Below, one piece after another: positions 58,691 through 64,000 of a stretch of 64,000 nucleotides of DNA; within the stretch, counting starts at the first letter, position 1; each line of letters begins with the position of its first letter. Under the pieces are notes generated by a model. It had not been told where the DNA came from. It saw only the letters and a program-made list of their open reading frames with translations, and ran no database searches. This stretch comes from Acestrorhynchus altus (lineage: Eukaryota > Chordata > Actinopteri > Characiformes > Acestrorhynchidae). The stretch lies in assembly GCA_034509495.1 (NCBI GenBank), contig CM067513.1, positions 23,200,280-23,264,279 on the forward strand, read 5' to 3'. The translations under genes and the position numbers were made by a program.

Positions 58691-59665
58691 CTAAAAAGGG
58701 TATGCTGGGTGTGCCTCTGCCAACTGGGTCAGAACATTTCTAGAACATCAGTAAGGTTTTGTGGGGTTGTTCCTGGTATGCAGTGGTTAGTACCTACCAA
58801 AAGTTCTCTAAGAGAGGATCAGCAAAGTGGCAAAAGGGTCACAAGAACCCAAGGCATCTGTGGAAAGCAAAGACTAGCCCATTTGATCCAATTTTATGGA
58901 AGAGCTACTATGGCACAATTTCTGAAAAAAGATACTGACAATAATTTTTCAAAAGTTAAAGATTGAGCATCTAGGTAACAAGCAGTAGGACACCAAATTA
59001 AACTAGTTTACATTACTAAGGAGAAGCAACCAAAAGGTTTTTGTATGGCATGTCCTCTTGTGTCTTACTGTAAGCTTCTAAATCTTCCACTTGCAAATTG
59101 GTATTACTCAACTGATCTTCACCACTGGTTTTTTGTATGATCATCAGACAGAATTTATTTATACCTATTTTAGATTAAGGGTCATTAGCCACTGCCTTCA
59201 GTAAAATAAAATTATTTTAACTGCATTTTTCCCATTTTTGGTTCTTCATTATAGCACCTAACTATTCATTGCATGACATGCAGTTGTGCATTTATGATAA
59301 TTTCAACTCTTTTTAACAACCGAGCACTAATAAACCAAACTCCTATGTGGACCACACACTGCCATCATAGAGATTTTTTGCAAACGGTATTCAGCTTCAT
59401 GAATACTGAATGTGTGCAAATGGACTCATTGACTCAAGTACTTTATTAGTGCTTCATAGTCTTTAATTAGTAATTAATAGAATTAGTAGAATTAGTACTG
59501 TGTGGTAATAAAGTTACCATTATTGGGCAGTATTGCAAATTATTAGTGATTTCCACTTAACACAATCCCAGACCTCTGGAACTGTGTGACAGGCACTACT
59601 GCACCACAGTGGCACATTGATTATTAACATTTACATTAAAAAATGCTCTGCATATGGCAAACAAA
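58691..59665. other. intergenic, nothing firmly recognised
   Basis: A plus frame at 58628-58966 (GIC-, GRATMAQF-like) resembles a degenerate Tc1-type transposase region, but too weakly to call. The remainder is AT-rich. Confidence 0.35.
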
Positions 59666-59671
59666 TATTAT

Positions 59672-59860
59672 ATTAGATAAAACTCTATTAATCCCTTGGG
59701 AGGGTTCCTTCAGGGAAATTAAGGTTCTAGCAGCAGCATCAATACAGTACAGCAAAAAGTAGATAGAGAAGATAATAATTTAGTAAAAAGCACTAAATAT
59801 AATGAATATATAATATTGAGACTATATTAAAATATACAATATAGATAGATAGTGAATGAA
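59672..59860 (-). mobile_element. L2-like LINE 3' end
   Basis: Reverse complement of the tail at 12640-12810: TTAGATAAAACTCTATTAATCCC, TTGGGAGGGTTCCTTCAGGGAAATTAAGG, and the AGTAAAAAGCACTAAATATAATGAATATATAATATTG AT-rich part. The TAGATA tail faces left. Confidence 0.85.
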
Positions 59861-60620
59861 TAAAACATCCTGTAGTAGGGGGTACATTATTATTCTACTA
59901 TACCACAAATACTTGCTGTTTAGGCACCTGCACTTTCAGGGTTGGTGTGGGAACAATACCCAAGTCTTTCTTCCTCATTTCTGTTAAACATCTGAAAAAA
60001 ATTATTAAACTCATTAAAATCATTAGTAAACCTTTAATATTTACATTTACACTCAGCATAACTATACTTAAAGAACATCAGCTCCTTTACTAATATGTAC
60101 ACATACACCTAACACAGCTAACACACTGCATGTTTTTCAGCATTATACAAAAGTCTGAGGGTAAAGCACATTACAATTTATAATTTCTACAAATTACTAC
60201 TGTGAAACTCTGAGCAAATTCTGAATGACTATGTTTTCTGTTGAATTAGATAATTCTATTTGCATGTATGAATATGCACATTGAGTCCAAGTATTCAAAA
60301 CACAGCTACCAATAGACACATAAACTTGTTAACTCACCTCAACAGGTTTATTTACCCAGCAAAATTTAATTAACAACCATTGGCTGCTGTAAATAGCACA
60401 GTGAGCAACACTGTAATTCTGACCCTGTTATGCAGGGATGCACTTCATTCTGGGGTGAAGTGTTTTGAGATTCTCTTTTTGAACTGTCTGGTACAGAGCC
60501 AGACTAAATTGAACTGATGAACACTGAATGCTGCCCAAAGAGAGAGCTGATTGATCTCTTTGTGGTTAGTAGTCTTACCTAGATGCTCTCTGCATCACTC
60601 TGTCCCTACATTTGTCACTG
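59861..60620. other. intergenic, nothing recognised
   Basis: No exon or transposon end recognised. Confidence 0.5.
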
Positions 60621-60625
60621 CCGCT

Positions 60626-60755
60626 CTCACTCACTCACTCACTCACTCACTCACTCACTCACTCACTCACTCACTCACTCACTCACTCACTCACTCACTC
60701 ACTCACTCACTCACTCACTCTCACTCTGTCTGTCTGTCTGTTTCTCTCTCTCTCC

Positions 60756-60828
<73 letters not shown>

Positions 60829-60836
60829 TCTCTCTC
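60626..60836. repeat. (CACT)n then (CT)n compound microsatellite
   Basis: About 95 bp of ACTC tetranucleotides (Ser-Leu-Thr-His in false frames), then CTGT and a long CT array. It is followed at 60838-60870 by four diverged copies of ATTCAAGATTCAGG. Confidence 0.97.
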
Positions 60837-61217
60837 AACATTCAAGATTCAGGATTCAGGATTCAAGAATCAAAGTAACTTCAATGGCATGACTGTAATG
60901 AGTACAAAGCCTTTTTCCAAGTATTTCCAAAGCACTACAACAATAACAGTAAGAACAAAAAGGACAATAAAGGCAATATTAATTATAAAAGTAAGTAAAG
61001 TGAAAACAGTATTGAATAAAAATTACAATAATTAAGAAAAGGATTATGGTACATTTACAAAAAAGTTTTAAAATATAGACACAAACTTTGTATACATACA
61101 TAGATACTTTAATAATAAAAAATAAGTGCAGAAAGAGTTACTGGCACATACTATGCAGCAGATAACTCAGAATTATCTATAATTTTTCCAATTCTGTAAG
61201 TGTTTCATAATCTGGGA

Positions 61218-61220
<3 letters not shown>

Positions 61221-61273
<53 letters not shown>
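61221..61273. repeat. (CT)n microsatellite
   Basis: Perfect CT array of about 53 bp. Confidence 0.97.
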
Positions 61274-61276
<3 letters not shown>

Positions 61277-61571
61277 TCTTTCAGCAGATGTAGCCGAACA
61301 GCAGCCTAAAAGTAGACGACATATTCTGAAAGGGCCATTATGTTTAAAAGGAATAAACTATGAATAAACAATGAATAAACATTTAACATAGTTTAATCTT
61401 CAACCTAGTCACTCAATATAACGTTATATGCTTGCAATACTGCTCATGAGAACTTTTTATGCACACTTCAGATCCTCTGCAGTTTCTATAGAATTTGGCT
61501 CAGTGTAGCTGTTGGTAATTAATGTGTCAGCTAAGTTAAAGGCTGCAGCTCCAGGGGTTCATGGACATAGG

Positions 61572-62158
61572 GAATTATGGTAAACTACCACTGCACCATT
61601 GAGAGCATACTCACCAACTGCATCTCAGTATGGTACGGTAACTGCTGCGTTGCTGACCGGAAAGCACTCCAGCGCGTAGTGAAGATGGCCCAACGCATCA
61701 CAGGCACCCAGCTACCCACCATCCAGTACATTTGTCACAAATGCAGCCTGGGCAGGGCGAGGAACATCATCAAGGATGTTTCTCACCCCAACCACAAACT
61801 TTTCACCCTACTCCCATCTGGCAGGCGTTACAGGAACCTCCGTTCCCGCACCAGCAGGCTCAGGAAAAAAGCTTTTCCTGAGCCTGCTGGTGCGGGAACG
61901 GAGGTTCCTGTAAGCGGTGACCATGGTGAATGCCGCACGGACACTTTAATTTTAATCACTTCTGCACGTACTTCTGCACGTACTTGTACATATACTTGTA
62001 CATTTATATATGCCATACTTATGTATACATATTTATATCCATGCACTTTATGTAAATAACACTGTATATTGCACTTCTGGTTGGATGCTAACTGCATTTC
62101 ATTGGCTCTGTACTGGTGCTTTGCACAATGACAATAAAGTTGAATCTAATCTAATCTA
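61572..62158 (+). pseudogene. nested L2/CR1-like LINE 3' coding end
   Basis: The frame at 61577-62059 gives SILTNCISVWYGNC, ADRKALQRVVKMAQRITGTQ, GRARNIIKDVSHPNHKLFTL and PSGRRYRNLRSRTSRLR. This is the C-terminus of an L2/CR1-like LINE polyprotein. The normal end is replaced after Arg-Leu-Arg-Lys by an inverted copy of the preceding coding sequence (see 61828-61913). The element ends ACAATGACAATAAAGTTGAATCTAATCTAATCTAAT, a standard LINE tail with simple repeats. Confidence 0.85.
61828..61913. repeat. 41-bp-arm inverted duplication with 4-nt loop
   Basis: TTACAGGAACCTCCGTTCCC leads the left arm, ending CAGGCTCAGGAAAA. AAGC forms the loop. The right arm from 61873 is its exact reverse complement, ending GGAGGTTCCTGTAA. 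It lies inside LINE coding sequence. Confidence 0.97.
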
Positions 62159-62599
62159 ATGTTGGTGCTGCCATCTGATTCCTTCAGATCACTCAGGTTT
62201 GTGATGATGGAGCAGTTGGACACCAATATTTAAGGATGCTCCCATGTTTATATTACCTTCTGGTTCTCTCCTTTTAGTTAGGCTGTTATTGTGACATCTG
62301 CCAGATTCACTCGTTACACTCTGGTAATTTTTACATTCTCTGATTTGCATAAATCTAAACACCAAACTAATTACATCTCTCTACCTTTCCCAACTCAATG
62401 ATGACTTACCGGACTGGGCTAAGGAAATGCTAACCTTGACCTGCCCTGCCACCCCTTTAGAGGCTACCCTGGCACCCATCTGAGATGGAGCCCAAGCTCC
62501 TCTGCCACACCTTCACATTGGCTGCCCACCTTCTGGCTGCCCGTCCTTTCTATCCATGGTCTAGTAATTTGCAGCTGTTGTCCTAACTTACCTCACAAG

Positions 62600-64000
62600 G
62601 AAACTACATTTTTATTAATTGCATTTTGCAAATGATCGTTGCAGTTTTATGTACTTTGCAGTTTTATGCTTTAGTTATATCAAATCAATCTCTAGATAGT
62701 TAAATTATCAATATAGCTAGATATTTAAAATATTCATTCATTCATTCATTCATTCAATTTTAAATATATTTATGGGATTTCCTTTTTTTGCCACATGACT
62801 ATATTTCTGAGGAGGTAGAGGTCAAGTTGAGGTCTGGAAATCCAAGAAATCTGCCTAAATCCCCTGTTTGACTGAAAAGCCTGACCTTGAACTTCTGCAT
62901 GATTTATTAGAAAGGCCAGCACTGTTCTACTGTGCAGCAACAATTCCACAAATGTGACCTTTGTTGAAGAGTCTTCAGAAGAAAACCCTTTCTGTGTCCT
63001 CTCCACAAAATTCAGCATCAGACCTTTTAAACAGAGCAGGTAATATGTGGACTCAAATGTGGACCCAAGCACAGAGGATTCTGCTAACACCCAGAAATCA
63101 CTAGATTCAGCTGCTTACTTTATGAAAAATCTGGTTTGCCCTCTATTCCATGTGTTGGAAAACACACTTGTCAGATGCCACCATACATCACTTGTGCAAA
63201 TTAGAAAATGGTCAAATGGTTAGGTCACCTTAAGATTCATAGAAGGATTATTAAAATTTAAGAACTTTTAGGCACAATGCACCAACAAGCTTTTCTACAG
63301 GATACTCAAAAGCTCTGCCCCCGTCATCATATTATCATTTTAAAGATTTAATCTCCAGTAACACGGACATACACATAGTGTTCAAGGGGTATCCTGTGTT
63401 TGTTTCATTTGTCAAAGCATATTACCAGAATTTTGAGCATCTGTGTCCATGTGAACACATTTTCTTTTCTTATTTTTCAGGGTTTTTTTACAGCACATGG
63501 TTCACTAATGATAACACTAACAGAATAAAGATATTTCCTATTACACCTTTATATTGTCACAAGTTAATTAATTAATAAGAGAACTTCAAAAATGGTCATA
63601 TGCCTTCACTGTTAAGGAATTTCAGTCACTTTTTTGCTTTTATTTACTGAAGCCTGAATACAGAACTACACATAATAGTTGGTCCTGCCTGTGATAAGTG
63701 TTCTGAATGAAAGTGCTGCTACTGAGACTAAATTGCCAGTGTTGTCTCTCTCCCTTCTGTTGAATCTTGCTGGTAGGTCAGCATTTGAGGCAAGTTGGCA
63801 GAGGTGCCTGGCCATGTGCCTCCATGCCTGCAGCGCACTACCCCAACCACTACCACCCCTTTGGCCTCTGGGTTGAATAGAGATCTTCAAACACTGGTGC
63901 ACTGAACTGAAGCAGCATTTTAAGTGAACAATCCTATCTGTCTCCTCTCCCTCCACTGACTTCTCTAGAGAGGATGTTGACAGTTTGGCTGTGTGAATGT
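62600..64000. other. intergenic, nothing recognised
   Basis: ATTC repeats at 62735-62755 and otherwise unremarkable sequence. Frames at 62770-63090 and 63666-63956 show no domain. Confidence 0.5.

Larger units (their letters stand above)
61480..62600 (+). mobile_element. LINE 3' fragment split by a nested LINE
   Basis: The left part ends GTGTCAGCTAAGTTAAAGGCTGCAGCTCCAGGGGTTCATGGACATAGGG. It resumes after 62160 with GTTGGTGCTGCCATCTGATTCC, a continuous element in other fish copies. The right part carries CCACCCCTTTAGAGG and CACCTTCACATTGGCTGCCCACC, also seen at 28070-28105. Confidence 0.65.

Overview
The window is teleost nuclear DNA. The evidence is vertebrate genes with small GT-AG exons, a dense load of fish-type transposons (L2/CR1-like and Rex3/RTE-like LINEs, several Tc1/mariner-like elements, a tRNA-derived SINE) and very abundant microsatellites. 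There is no bacterial-style gene organisation, CRISPR array or functional tRNA gene. Nearly all long open frames are microsatellite or transposon artefacts.

Two host genes are supported, both on the minus strand and in the conserved vertebrate order PROX1-SMYD2. At the left edge lie the first three coding exons of smyd2 (2402 down to 223), a SET/MYND lysine methyltransferase whose remaining exons are off the window. prox1, the Prospero-type homeobox regulator, occupies about 52.3 kb down to 17.8 kb. It has a probable non-coding first exon near 52.1 kb, a 573-codon exon (50399-48681), a 108-bp exon starting the homeodomain (44829-44722), and the last coding exon (18443-18258). I could not find the expected exon of about 195 bp for the rest of the homeodomain and the start of the Prospero domain. 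It should lie in the 26-kb intron between 44721 and 18444. The prox1 copy is diverged near its N-terminus, so it may be one of the two teleost ohnologs.

Layout: 0-2.7 kb smyd2 5' end and promoter; 2.7-17.8 kb intergenic minisatellites, a LINE, a Tc1-like element with a nested insertion, and a CpG-richer block near 15.7-16.2 kb; 17.8-52.4 kb prox1 with introns holding LINEs, DNA transposons, minisatellites and several complex AT/GC-mixed blocks that read like conserved non-coding elements; 52.4-64 kb upstream desert with microsatellites and nested LINE tails.

The most unusual signals are: the intron after the large prox1 exon, which has a textbook minor-spliceosome (U12) donor and branch site but appears to end in AA; the missing homeodomain exon; a 71-bp alternating purine-pyrimidine tract at the probable prox1 promoter; and two nearly perfect inverted repeats, a 48-bp palindrome in the prox1 intron and a 41-bp-arm hairpin inside a LINE fragment. 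All calls were made by eye; no database or alignment search was run.
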